A DNA stretch of 8,269 nt from Thermohalobaculum sp045106875 (GCA_045106875.1 JBGCFK010000391.1:1-8269), one strand, 5' to 3'; counted from the stretch's first letter, positions 1 to 6,668 are shown. The notes: generated from the sequence alone by a model not told the origin. A program made the numbers and translations.

Positions 1-36
1 CGATGCGAGAACAACAGATCAGGCAGGCGGTGACGT

Positions 37-297
37 ATGACCAACGAACTTGAACAGCAAATGTCGGAAGTGCTCTCAGATGTTCAAATTCCGCTGGAGA
101 ACATTGCGTTCGCGCTGCGTCAGCACCTGAGCCAGCACGGCAAAGAACTGGACCCGACAACACAGATTCTCTTGGCAGGTCTTCGGGACTCGGTGGACCG
201 GGTGGCCAAGTCTACGCACCAGATCACGGGTCGCACGACAACACGACGTCAACAGTTTGCAGCTCACACGGTTATCGAGCACGCTCTGGCAAGCTGA
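37..297 (+). CDS. Small hypothetical helical protein (86 aa)
   Basis: I do not recognise this protein. It is short, hydrophilic and predicted mostly helical, with no signal peptide, no membrane segment and no cysteine. Its C-terminal third (about residues 55-72) is rich in Arg, Lys and Thr. The ATG forms an ATGA overlap with a TGA at 38-40 that closes an open frame entering from the left edge (codons from base 2, ending Asp-Val), so it may be translationally coupled to an upstream gene; other frames at the edge make this uncertain. A purine-rich GGCGG lies about 6 bases before the start. It ends 19 bases from the stop of the convergent ClC gene, with no obvious hairpin terminator between them. 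The reverse-strand frame in the same place is a weaker candidate because it lacks a good start context. Confidence 0.6.
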   Translation: MTNELEQQMSEVLSDVQIPLENIAFALRQHLSQHGKELDPTTQILLAGLRDSVDRVAKSTHQITGRTTTRRQQFAAHTVIEHALAS

Positions 298-316
298 TCA
301 GGGCCGACTTCCAGCC

Positions 317-1990
317 TTACGCGTGTTCTTCGCGGAGTTCCTCTTCCAGCACCCGGTTATATGCCCTTAGGGCATCGACATGGTAGAGGGCACCGATAAG
401 GTCATTTTCACCATCAGCAGTCACGCGCGCAACGGGAAGATAGCTGCCGGGCAATTGCTCGAACATTGGCAAAGCACGATCAAGCGTGTCATCAGGCCTC
501 AGCACAGCACCCTGCGCCATCAACTCAAAGCAACCGCTGTCCGGCGCACAGTTCTCGTCACCACGCGGCCGCATCAGATGCCTGGCCGCCATCGTGGCTG
601 CCAGATAGCCTTGCGGCCCATCCGACAAATGCAGGCCCTTGCGCTCCAGCTGCGTCAGGAAGAATGACCGCGCCACCATGCGATCCGCCACAACGCTGGC
701 AAAGGATACCGCGATCATCACCGCAATGGCTGCCTGATAGTCCCCGGTCAGTTCAAACACGATCAGAGTCGAGGAGATCGGCGCGCCCAGTACAGCGCCC
801 GCCACCGCTCCCATACCCGCAAGCGCATAGAGTGACGCCGCACCCGACACCATGGGAAAGATCGATGTCGCCAAGTCACCAAAAGCGGCCCCCGACAAAG
901 CACCGATCATCAACGCCGGAGAGAACACGCCACCGCCCATGCGTCCGGCAAACGTGATAGCGACCGCTGCGACCTTGACTATTGCAAACAGAATCGCAGT
1001 GAACAGAGGGATCTGAACCAGCAAGGCCTCGGTGGTTGTCTGATAGCCAACGCCGATCACATGCGGAAACTGTGTCGCCAACAGGCCCAGCAACAGCCCC
1101 GCAACCGCCGGGCGCAGACTGTCTGGCAGGCGGATGGCTGCCTGAACGCGGTCCGCAAGTTCCTCGGCAAAGAAGAGAGTCCGCATCATGATCACAGCCA
1201 CCACACCGCTGACGATGCCCAGAATGACGAAGGCAGGCATTTCCCAATAGAACTGAACCGTATGCGGCGGCAAAGTGAACGTCGTAAAGTCCCCCAAATG
1301 AATCCGGCTGACCACCGCGCCTGCGACGGATGCCACGACGATGGGGCCGAAGGAGTGGAGCGCATAGTGCCGCAGGACCACCTCCAGCGCGAAAAGGGCG
1401 CCCGCGATGGGCGCGTTGAACGATGCAGAGACTGCCGCCGCCGCCGCGCAGCCCAGGATATCGCGCGCCGTTATGGGAGGCGCCTTCAACTGCTGGGAGA
1501 CCCAACTGGCGATAACCGCCCCAATATGTACAGCAGGGCCCTCGCGTCCGGTCGAGCCCCCCATGGACAGTGTCACGGTCGCCGCCAATGCAGATGCCAT
1601 GCCCTGGCGCTTCGAAATGATACCGCCTTTCAGCGCAGCGGACTGGATCACATCGTCGATCCCGCGCGCCCTTCGACTGGGCGACAGTCGCACCAAGATC
1701 TGACCGACAATCAACCCGCCGCAGACAGGGACCAGAACAAGATGCCACCAGTCCAATCCTGCCGCGTGCGAGTGCAGCATGTCCTTGTTGGCGCCATAGA
1801 CCGCCGACTCGATAGCTCGGATAAGCACGATGAAGCCGACGACCGCGTAGCCCGTGACCACGCCGGTTGCCACGGCCACCGGCCAGAGTTTCAGCTGTCC
1901 CGTAACCGCTTTCAAGCCGTCACCGGACGCGCGTCCGCGCGCTGCGCCTTGCAGCAAGGATTTCAGGTGGGTGAACGCAGTGTCCAACAT
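317..1990 (-). CDS. ClC-family chloride channel/transporter with C-terminal CBS-like domain
   Basis: This is an integral inner-membrane anion transport protein of the ClC family (557 aa). ClC proteins either exchange chloride for protons or act as passive anion channels. Family marks visible in order: a degenerate first anion-site loop A-R-G-I-D-D (108-113) where GSGIP is usual; the gating motif G-R-E-G-P (148-152) with gating Glu150; F-N-A-P (191-194) leading to L-E-V-V (202-205); G-V-F-S-P (354-358), the canonical GxFxP anion-binding loop; and A-P-I-S-S-T (403-408) before the last helices. Residues about 462-545 form a cytosolic tail with one recognisable, poorly conserved CBS-like unit; a full CBS pair is not apparent. 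Compared with the E. coli antiporter, the inner proton glutamate aligns with Val204, so coupling may be altered. The start is an ATG without a clear ribosome-binding site. The gene diverges from the sulfotransferase gene and has no evident link to polysaccharide export. Confidence 0.93.
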   Translation of the reverse strand: MLDTAFTHLKSLLQGAARGRASGDGLKAVTGQLKLWPVAVATGVVTGYAVVGFIVLIRAIESAVYGANKDMLHSHAAGLDWWHLVLVPVCGGLIVGQILVRLSPSRRARGIDDVIQSAALKGGIISKRQGMASALAATVTLSMGGSTGREGPAVHIGAVIASWVSQQLKAPPITARDILGCAAAAAVSASFNAPIAGALFALEVVLRHYALHSFGPIVVASVAGAVVSRIHLGDFTTFTLPPHTVQFYWEMPAFVILGIVSGVVAVIMMRTLFFAEELADRVQAAIRLPDSLRPAVAGLLLGLLATQFPHVIGVGYQTTTEALLVQIPLFTAILFAIVKVAAVAITFAGRMGGGVFSPALMIGALSGAAFGDLATSIFPMVSGAASLYALAGMGAVAGAVLGAPISSTLIVFELTGDYQAAIAVMIAVSFASVVADRMVARSFFLTQLERKGLHLSDGPQGYLAATMAARHLMRPRGDENCAPDSGCFELMAQGAVLRPDDTLDRALPMFEQLPGSYLPVARVTADGENDLIGALYHVDALRAYNRVLEEELREEHA

Positions 1991-2110
1991 ACGCTAATGG
2001 GACCATTTGCAGCAGTTGAGGCAGCCTAAGCGCCAGTTTGTCCGATCACAAGGGCGGCGATCTGCCAAAGCTTGAAACCGGCAATTAACCATGTCGAGGC
2101 AAGTTGAAAT

Positions 2111-2130
2111 TGCGCCAGTGTTCCGGCGCA
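2111..2130. promoter_or_regulatory. Short inverted repeat upstream of the sulfotransferase gene
   Basis: TGCGCC (2111-2116) and GGCGCA (2125-2130) are perfect 6-bp inverted arms around an 8-base spacer, ending 33 bases before the sulfotransferase ATG in the region that separates it from the divergent ClC gene. It could be an operator half-site pair or a weak leader hairpin. A repeat this short can occur by chance in GC-rich DNA, and I could not place a convincing -35/-10 pair around it. Confidence 0.25.
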
Positions 2131-2163
2131 GTGCGATTCAGTGGTTTGTAGAGTGGTACGGTT

Positions 2164-3207
2164 ATGCGGGTCCTGGTTCATCTTGGCTTCAACAAGTGTG
2201 CGTCGACTTTTGTTCAGCACGCCCTGTTTTCAGCAGGCCCTGCCCTGGCCAAGGCTGGAGTTGCCTATCCGGGAACTGCGCCGCGAACCTGCCATTATGG
2301 GCTGTCCCGGCATTACGGGTTTGGGCCAGAGGCGCAGGAAATCATGCCAACGACGTTGATGTCTCTGCTCGACCAGGCCAACGACTCAGACTGCGACAAG
2401 GTGATCCTGTCGTCAGAGTATCTTTCACTTTGCCACCCCGCAGCCGCAGCACGGCTTGTCGCGGACATGCAATCCGCAGGAGTGACAGCCGAATATATCC
2501 TGTTCAGTCGTCCGTTGCTTGGCTGGATCTCGGCTTTGTTCAATCAGTACGTTAAGACCGTCGACGATGGACGGGCACTGCCGAACATCAACGCATTCGT
2601 GGATCAGGTTCTGCACAATCGAGCCGTTGATCTCGCAGCACGTTATCGAATGTGGGAAGGCCTGGTTGGAAAAAGGCACCTCAGTCACTACCGTCTGACA
2701 TGTGGGACAGGCGCATCGGGCGCAGGCGACGTGCTTGCCCCGTTTTCAGCATTTGCCGGTTGCAATATCACCCCCCCCCCAACTGCAGATGACAATCGCA
2801 GCCTGAACCCACACCAATTGTTCGGAATTCAGCAGCTTCGGGCGGAAGCGCCCGGACACAGACGCGATCGGGAGATTGACCGTCTGCTCGGTGGAGGCGC
2901 AGTGAAGACAAAGGCTCCCGCCGATTTCTTGACGATCAGCCCGGATCGAATGACCCGCCTGCGGACCGAGATCGAAGACCCATATCTTGCATTGCCTTGG
3001 CAAAACCTCCCCACCAGTGATCAGTCGGCAAACTCAGGACAAAGCGTCAGACAAATCCGCTTCAATGGGTCGAGCAGCTTCGCAAAGCCGATGCCAGAGC
3101 GCAGCGGGATCCTGGCTCATCTCGAGCGGTATGCGGGTCGCGCGATCAACACCGCGCAGACGCGTTCCGAGGGCACCAATGTCGAACGCAGCCACCGGTC
3201 GGCCTGA
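2164..3207 (+). CDS. Sulfotransferase-like protein, carries a C10 tract and an antisense-overlapping tail
   Basis: Probable PAPS-dependent sulfotransferase (347 aa) that would transfer sulfate to a sugar or other acceptor in the cytoplasm. The N-terminus has the family's 5'-phosphosulfate loop, H-L-G-F-N-K-C-A-S-T (6-15) followed by Q18, and a Y-P-G at 35-37. A second block, F-S-R-P-L-L-G-W-I-S (114-123), fits the 3'-phosphate site, with Arg116 and Ser123 as candidate ligands. Asn-Arg-Ser-Leu (211-214) starts a typical C-terminal section ending in P-D-R-M-T-R-L-R (260-267). Residues about 291-347 lie on the complement of the glycosyltransferase 3' end, are low in recognisable structure, and look like an extension acquired by loss of an earlier stop. 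Codons 203-206 contain a run of ten C (2771-2780), and the frame is sensible on both sides of it. The ATG lacks a strong ribosome-binding site. The link to capsule sulfation is inferred from the neighbouring glycosyltransferases and exporter; other acceptors are possible. Confidence 0.68.
   Translation: MRVLVHLGFNKCASTFVQHALFSAGPALAKAGVAYPGTAPRTCHYGLSRHYGFGPEAQEIMPTTLMSLLDQANDSDCDKVILSSEYLSLCHPAAAARLVADMQSAGVTAEYILFSRPLLGWISALFNQYVKTVDDGRALPNINAFVDQVLHNRAVDLAARYRMWEGLVGKRHLSHYRLTCGTGASGAGDVLAPFSAFAGCNITPPPTADDNRSLNPHQLFGIQQLRAEAPGHRRDREIDRLLGGGAVKTKAPADFLTISPDRMTRLRTEIEDPYLALPWQNLPTSDQSANSGQSVRQIRFNGSSSFAKPMPERSGILAHLERYAGRAINTAQTRSEGTNVERSHRSA
2771..2780 (+). repeat. Homopolymeric C10 tract inside the sulfotransferase gene
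   Basis: Ten consecutive C (preceded by A at 2770, followed by AA) encode the end of a Thr codon and three Pro codons. Loss of one C would put a TGA at 2804-2806 in frame; gain of one C would put a TGA at 2790-2792 in frame. Runs of this length are known slippage sites, used for phase variation of surface-carbohydrate genes in Campylobacter, Neisseria and Helicobacter. No other homopolymer of comparable length was noticed in the window. Confidence 0.85.
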
Positions 3208-5514
3208 GCGCAGGGCGATCGACAATGTATAGCTATAGGTCTCGGGCCAAGTGGATGGAATCCAGATCAGGTCCGGATCGATACGGTCAATCAGAGCATC
3301 GACTTCGCTGTTCAAATATGCGCCTGTGACTTCGATCCCAACATGTGCGGCAGCAACATCGTTGCGTGTATATCCGATTACCGTGAACGCCACATCTTGA
3401 CCGGCTTTGCGACCGTGTTCCGCAAGTTCCAGCAAGACGTCGAACCCCTTGGTAGGCCCGATGGCCCCTATCACTGCGATCCGAAGTGGACCCGAGCGGC
3501 GCGGCGGCACCCTCCGGGGGCGTAACTCCTCGGGTGCTTCGTGGGGGAGGACCAACAGGTTGTCGAGGGACGGGAAGTATCCCTGCAGGCGCATTTCAGC
3601 ATCGATATCGGGCGCCCGAACCTCGCGCGCGCCTTCAAGAAGTTGCCGGTACATAGCCCGCCAAGCGGAGATATCGGGTCGGCCAGTCCGAGAGCCGCGC
3701 CGCTCGATACAACGCCTGCAGCCCGCGAGACCTGGCTCACGGCAATACATACCCTTGCGGTCCGCCAGATTAACGCGCGGACAGATTGCCAGATAGTCGT
3801 GCACTACAAAGGCATATGGCACACGCAACCGTGCAAGACCGCGCCTTACCAGTTCGGGCCCGTCCTCACCAAAATCCAACAGATGATGGACTTGAACATC
3901 AGCAAGATCCAGCGCGTGCAGTTCGCGCCAAAGCGCATCCCCGGAAAGCGATAATCGTGACAGCCCGGGCAGTGCCGCGGTGCTCGAATGCAATAACCGA
4001 GCCGTTTGCGGTCCGCCCGCACCGCCTGTCATCAGAAAGACCGAGCAACCCGCAGCCGACAGTCGCGCTGTCTCCTCCTGCACGTGTTGCTGTGTTCCAC
4101 CACCACTGGAGTGCGTGATCAGCAGCACGTTGCGCCGCCCTTTCAAGCGCTGCAATCGAGCCTTGTCCAATGCCGCGCGCGCAGGCGCCAGAGGATCGCG
4201 CGCCAGAAAGTCTGCCACCGCGGCATGGTATCCCGGATAGCGTCGATCCAATACCTTGAGTGCTGCCTCGATTCTTTCGGCCCGGCTACGCTGAAACGAC
4301 ACTGCACCCAGATGCCGAACCAGCACATCAGCAGCGACCAGATTCACCCATCCGGCCTGAACCGCCCGCTGCGAAAAGTCGTTTTCCTCGCCATAGCCAC
4401 GACCGAATGCGGCCTCATCCAATGGCCCGATAGCCTCGAGCGCATCCCGACGCACGTATGTTGCAAATCCCACCGCAGTCGGACTTTCAACAAGGATGCC
4501 CGCATTTATTCGAGACGCCATCGCATCAACCGCGCGCCAAGGCAGCTCCAACACTCCCGGGTTGTCACAGTTCGTCCTCGGATAGCTGCAGATCGTTCCG
4601 TTATTGCTCAACGGTGTGACCGTAGCGACGTTTGGCTGGCGGTAGGCGCCCACACGCAGGCGATCGATCCAGCCGTCATAGACTTCAGTGTCCGAGTTCA
4701 GCCAGATCGTATCCAGGTCAGACAATGCCGCGCAGCCGAGATTGATTGCGGCAACAAAACCCTGATTGACCGGGCAGTCCAACAGGTGGATCGCGCCCCG
4801 GGACGCCAACTTGCGCAGGTCTTCTGCCAGCTTCGTATCGGGTGTCGCGTCATTCACAACCACTAAAACAAACGCGGTCTGGCACTCGGCTTCCAAAACG
4901 TGACATATCGCATTGAGCGTCTCAAGCCGCCCCAGATAGACCGGCATGACCACTGCGACCTGCGCCTCACCCTCGGGCCGAGTGAGCCTTCCACAGCGAA
5001 ACATGATGTCCGCCGGGTCCAACCGTTCCGGTCCAGGCGTATGGATTGCGCCCAGCAAGTGATCGTATGGGTTCATTCGCGCCACCGCGATGTCAGGTTC
5101 AGCAGCACCGTGCGCATCAAGATCGATGCCTGGCACCGGACAAAGCCCCTGACGACGTCCAAAAGCCAGAAAATGAGCCAAGGCGCTGACAGGAGCACCG
5201 CGCACAAGACCAGATTCGGCACGATAGTGCCCATCATCAAAGTGCGCATTTACAGCCCTGCCCTCGCGCCAGCCATGCCGTAGGTAATGGCGAAAAGCAT
5301 CCGCACCTGCCTCCCCGATGTCTGGGTGATGCGTCATGTAAAACATTGCATCAAAGAGGTCGCGGCCACGGAGGCGGATCAGCACGCCTTCCCAGGGCGC
5401 CACAAACCAACGCGGCACCCAACGCAACCACCAGATGCGCGCAACAGCCTGAACCAGCAGCGCGGATGTTTCTGCCGCCAGCCAGTGTCGTGCCACGGAT
5501 ACCCGCCATGACAC
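3034..5514 (-). CDS. Large bifunctional glycosyltransferase (N-terminal repeats + GT2 + GT4)
   Basis: Predicted cytosolic or membrane-associated enzyme of polysaccharide assembly with two fused transferase domains. Residue numbers below count from the longest start at 5601. Residues about 83-156 hold two related units of roughly 40 residues (H-Y-L-R-H-G-W-R-E-G-R at 105-115, echoed by H-F-L-A-F-G-R-R-Q-G at 143-152), a module common at the front of capsule glycosyltransferases. A GT-A/GT2 domain follows (about 214-460): V-V-M-P-V-Y, V-N-D-A-T-P-D (249-255), the DxD-like N-S-D-T-E-V (302-307) and G-E-E-N-D (404-408). A GT-B/GT4 domain spans about 490-850: H-S-S-G-G-G-T (497-503), a cysteine set (C607, C620, C628, C631) that could bind metal, G-P-T-K-G-F (715-720) and P-E-T-Y-S-Y-T (786-792) near the donor site. 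The 5601 start (GTG) overlaps the upstream gene by 50 bp and lacks a ribosome-binding site; GTG at 5514 clears the overlap, and GTG at 5496 has GGCGGG 5 bases ahead. The true start is unsettled. Donor and acceptor sugars cannot be read from sequence. Confidence 0.9.
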   Translation of the reverse strand: MSWRVSVARHWLAAETSALLVQAVARIWWLRWVPRWFVAPWEGVLIRLRGRDLFDAMFYMTHHPDIGEAGADAFRHYLRHGWREGRAVNAHFDDGHYRAESGLVRGAPVSALAHFLAFGRRQGLCPVPGIDLDAHGAAEPDIAVARMNPYDHLLGAIHTPGPERLDPADIMFRCGRLTRPEGEAQVAVVMPVYLGRLETLNAICHVLEAECQTAFVLVVVNDATPDTKLAEDLRKLASRGAIHLLDCPVNQGFVAAINLGCAALSDLDTIWLNSDTEVYDGWIDRLRVGAYRQPNVATVTPLSNNGTICSYPRTNCDNPGVLELPWRAVDAMASRINAGILVESPTAVGFATYVRRDALEAIGPLDEAAFGRGYGEENDFSQRAVQAGWVNLVAADVLVRHLGAVSFQRSRAERIEAALKVLDRRYPGYHAAVADFLARDPLAPARAALDKARLQRLKGRRNVLLITHSSGGGTQQHVQEETARLSAAGCSVFLMTGGAGGPQTARLLHSSTAALPGLSRLSLSGDALWRELHALDLADVQVHHLLDFGEDGPELVRRGLARLRVPYAFVVHDYLAICPRVNLADRKGMYCREPGLAGCRRCIERRGSRTGRPDISAWRAMYRQLLEGAREVRAPDIDAEMRLQGYFPSLDNLLVLPHEAPEELRPRRVPPRRSGPLRIAVIGAIGPTKGFDVLLELAEHGRKAGQDVAFTVIGYTRNDVAAAHVGIEVTGAYLNSEVDALIDRIDPDLIWIPSTWPETYSYTLSIALRSGRPVAAFDIGALGTRLRGVDRATRIPLEMSQDPAALWHRLCEAARPIEADLSDALS
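3918..3937. repeat. 20-bp exact direct repeat, copy 1
   Basis: These 20 bases are identical to 5581-5600. On the minus strand they encode Ala-Leu-Trp-Arg-Glu-Leu in the linker/early GT4 part of the large glycosyltransferase. The flanks diverge immediately on both sides. Confidence 0.8.
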
Positions 5515-5551
5515 ACGCCTGACCGTTCGATGATTCCAGGACCCGCCGCCG

Positions 5552-6553
5552 TCAGGCAAAAGTCGGCTCCCCCAGGTCCAGCAGTTCGCGCCAAAGCGCA
5601 CGTTGCGGAGTACCGTTGTTCAATCGCGCAGCCGTCTCCTGCGCGCCGCGCGCCAAGGCACGCATACTCTGCGGTGATCCGATCAACTCAGTCAGTGCTT
5701 CCAGCCATATCTGTGGGTCGTTGGCCAGACACAGGCCAGTCCTGCCCTGTGCGACGCGGTGGCTCTCGGCCCAGCTTTCGGAATACAGCGGCGCTGCCCC
5801 TACAATGGCATGTTCGATCAGCTTGTTTGGCGAGCGCGCGCGATTAAACGGCGTCTCCAGCAACGGGTAGAGCGCCACGTGAAACTGCCGCGTGGTAATC
5901 TCGCGCCGATACGCAGTCCAGCCGAGCCCTCTGATCCGGCGTACGCGGGGATGGCGATCAAACCCGCGCGGCAAGACGTGTCGCTCAGGCAAATGAAACC
6001 TCAGACGCGGGTTTGCAGCCAGCAAGCGTCCGATGACTGGCAGCAGGAATTGCAGATCCGCCCGGTGCACCGAGGAGCCGAGATATGCCACCTCGATCCA
6101 ACCCTCGCCTGCCTCCAGCGCGTCGAAATGGCCCAGCCCCGCATAGGTTTCGGACCAGAACGGTCGCAAAAGATGCGTCTGCATTACCGGACGAAAGAGT
6201 CTCGCCAACGCGGGTGATCCGACCACCGCGACGCCGGCGAAGCGTCGCAGACGCTGTGCCGTCAGGTGCTCGACCCAGCGCAGTTTCTGGCGATAGAGAA
6301 ATGGCAGGCTTTCGTCATTCAACCCTGCGTCCACGTCGTCATCAACGAAGTAGATCAACCGACGGCGCCTTGGCAGCGGACCTGCACGCCGATCATGGCG
6401 CATGACCAGGCAGGCGGTCTTCGAGGCAAACACGGTAGGCCCGAACTGGCGCACACCCTTGCCCAGAAAGTCCCCGCAAGCATTGCGAAAATAGAGATCC
6501 GCTGTTGGCGAGTCGGGTGTGCTGAGCACGCGGTCGATCAGGCTTTTCAGCAT
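5552..6553 (-). CDS. GT-B fold glycosyltransferase (GT4/GT1-like)
   Basis: Predicted cytosolic glycosyltransferase (333 aa from the chosen start) that probably adds one sugar of the exported polysaccharide. The N-terminal half contains L-I-Y-F-V-D-D-D (about residues 66-73) and V-V-G-S-P-A-L, as in compact GT-B N-domains. The C-terminal half opens at V-A-Y-L-G-S-S (155-161) and carries the likely donor-binding stretch N-R-A-R-S-P-N-K-L-I-E-H (237-248), where the Lys and Glu match the usual donor-site positions of GT4-type enzymes. There is no signal peptide. The start at 6553 is chosen because GCGAGG lies 6 bases upstream; a further in-frame ATG at 6589 would add 12 residues (Lys/Arg-rich) but has a poorer upstream context. 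It is the first gene of the minus-strand pair, followed by the large glycosyltransferase after 37 bp or an overlap, depending on that gene's start. It is divergent from the kpsM-like gene. At this length it is near the short end for the family but looks intact. Confidence 0.82.
   Translation of the reverse strand: MLKSLIDRVLSTPDSPTADLYFRNACGDFLGKGVRQFGPTVFASKTACLVMRHDRRAGPLPRRRRLIYFVDDDVDAGLNDESLPFLYRQKLRWVEHLTAQRLRRFAGVAVVGSPALARLFRPVMQTHLLRPFWSETYAGLGHFDALEAGEGWIEVAYLGSSVHRADLQFLLPVIGRLLAANPRLRFHLPERHVLPRGFDRHPRVRRIRGLGWTAYRREITTRQFHVALYPLLETPFNRARSPNKLIEHAIVGAAPLYSESWAESHRVAQGRTGLCLANDPQIWLEALTELIGSPQSMRALARGAQETAARLNNGTPQRALWRELLDLGEPTFA
5581..5600. repeat. 20-bp exact direct repeat, copy 2
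   Basis: Identical to 3918-3937. On the minus strand it encodes Ala-Leu-Trp-Arg-Glu-Leu near the C-terminus of the GT-B glycosyltransferase. The longest possible GTG start of the downstream glycosyltransferase (5599-5601) sits at its edge in another frame. Confidence 0.8.
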
Positions 6554-6601
6554 CACAGGCCTCGCTTTTTTCTTGAATGCTCCCGGCATAAATGCCCGTC
6601 G

Positions 6602-6640
6602 CTGAGGCGCTTAACGTGGAATTTACCGCTTAAGGCTCAG
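6602..6640. promoter_or_regulatory. Long imperfect dyad between the divergent glycosyltransferase and export operons
   Basis: Three paired blocks are visible: CTGAG (6602-6606) with CTCAG (6636-6640), CTTAA (6610-6614) with TTAAG (6630-6634), and GTGG (6616-6619) with CCGC (6626-6629, one G-T wobble), around an AATTTA centre. Small bulges (GCG opposite G, and one C) interrupt the arms. A palindromic GTTAAC follows at 6640-6645. It ends 28 bases before the kpsM-like start, so it could be a regulator-binding site for both operons or a leader hairpin. I could not identify reliable -35/-10 boxes. Confidence 0.4.
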
Positions 6641-6656
6641 TTAACGGCGACGGATC

Positions 6657-6663
6657 AGAAGGA
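6657..6663 (+). promoter_or_regulatory. Ribosome-binding site of the kpsM-like gene
   Basis: AGAAGGA, five bases before the ATG at 6669, is the best Shine-Dalgarno match in the window and fixes this start over the internal ATGs at codons 12 and 19. Confidence 0.7.
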
Positions 6664-6668
6664 TCGGG

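Noticed and set aside
298..316. Possible bidirectional terminator between the first gene and the ClC gene
   Set aside because: No inverted repeat followed by a T-run could be found in these 19 bases or just around them.
876..1748. 290-codon minus-strand open frame within the ClC gene
   Set aside because: Same strand but another frame of the ClC gene; rich in Gly, Arg and Cys with no family motif. It is not a frameshifted half, because the ClC frame is intact throughout.
1061..2029. 322-codon open frame on the plus strand opposite the ClC gene
   Set aside because: Composition is dominated by Arg, Gln, His and Asp, typical of the complement of a GC-rich membrane-protein gene, and the opposite strand has clear ClC motifs.
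2026..2220. 64-codon minus-strand open frame upstream of the ClC gene
   Set aside because: It overlaps the conserved phosphate-loop codons of the sulfotransferase and shows no motif or start signal.
2091..2555. 154-codon plus-strand frame starting before the sulfotransferase
   Set aside because: It is another frame of the same DNA; the 2164 frame contains the sulfotransferase motifs and this one is Cys/Arg/Ser-rich without pattern.
2771..2780. C10 tract as a frame-breaking sequencing error
   Set aside because: The protein reads sensibly in one frame before and after the tract, and either one-base change would truncate it, so the present length is the one consistent with a functional gene.
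4006..4866. 286-codon plus-strand open frame opposite the large glycosyltransferase
   Set aside because: Arg/Gln/His-rich shadow of the GT2 domain with no recognisable motif or ribosome-binding site.
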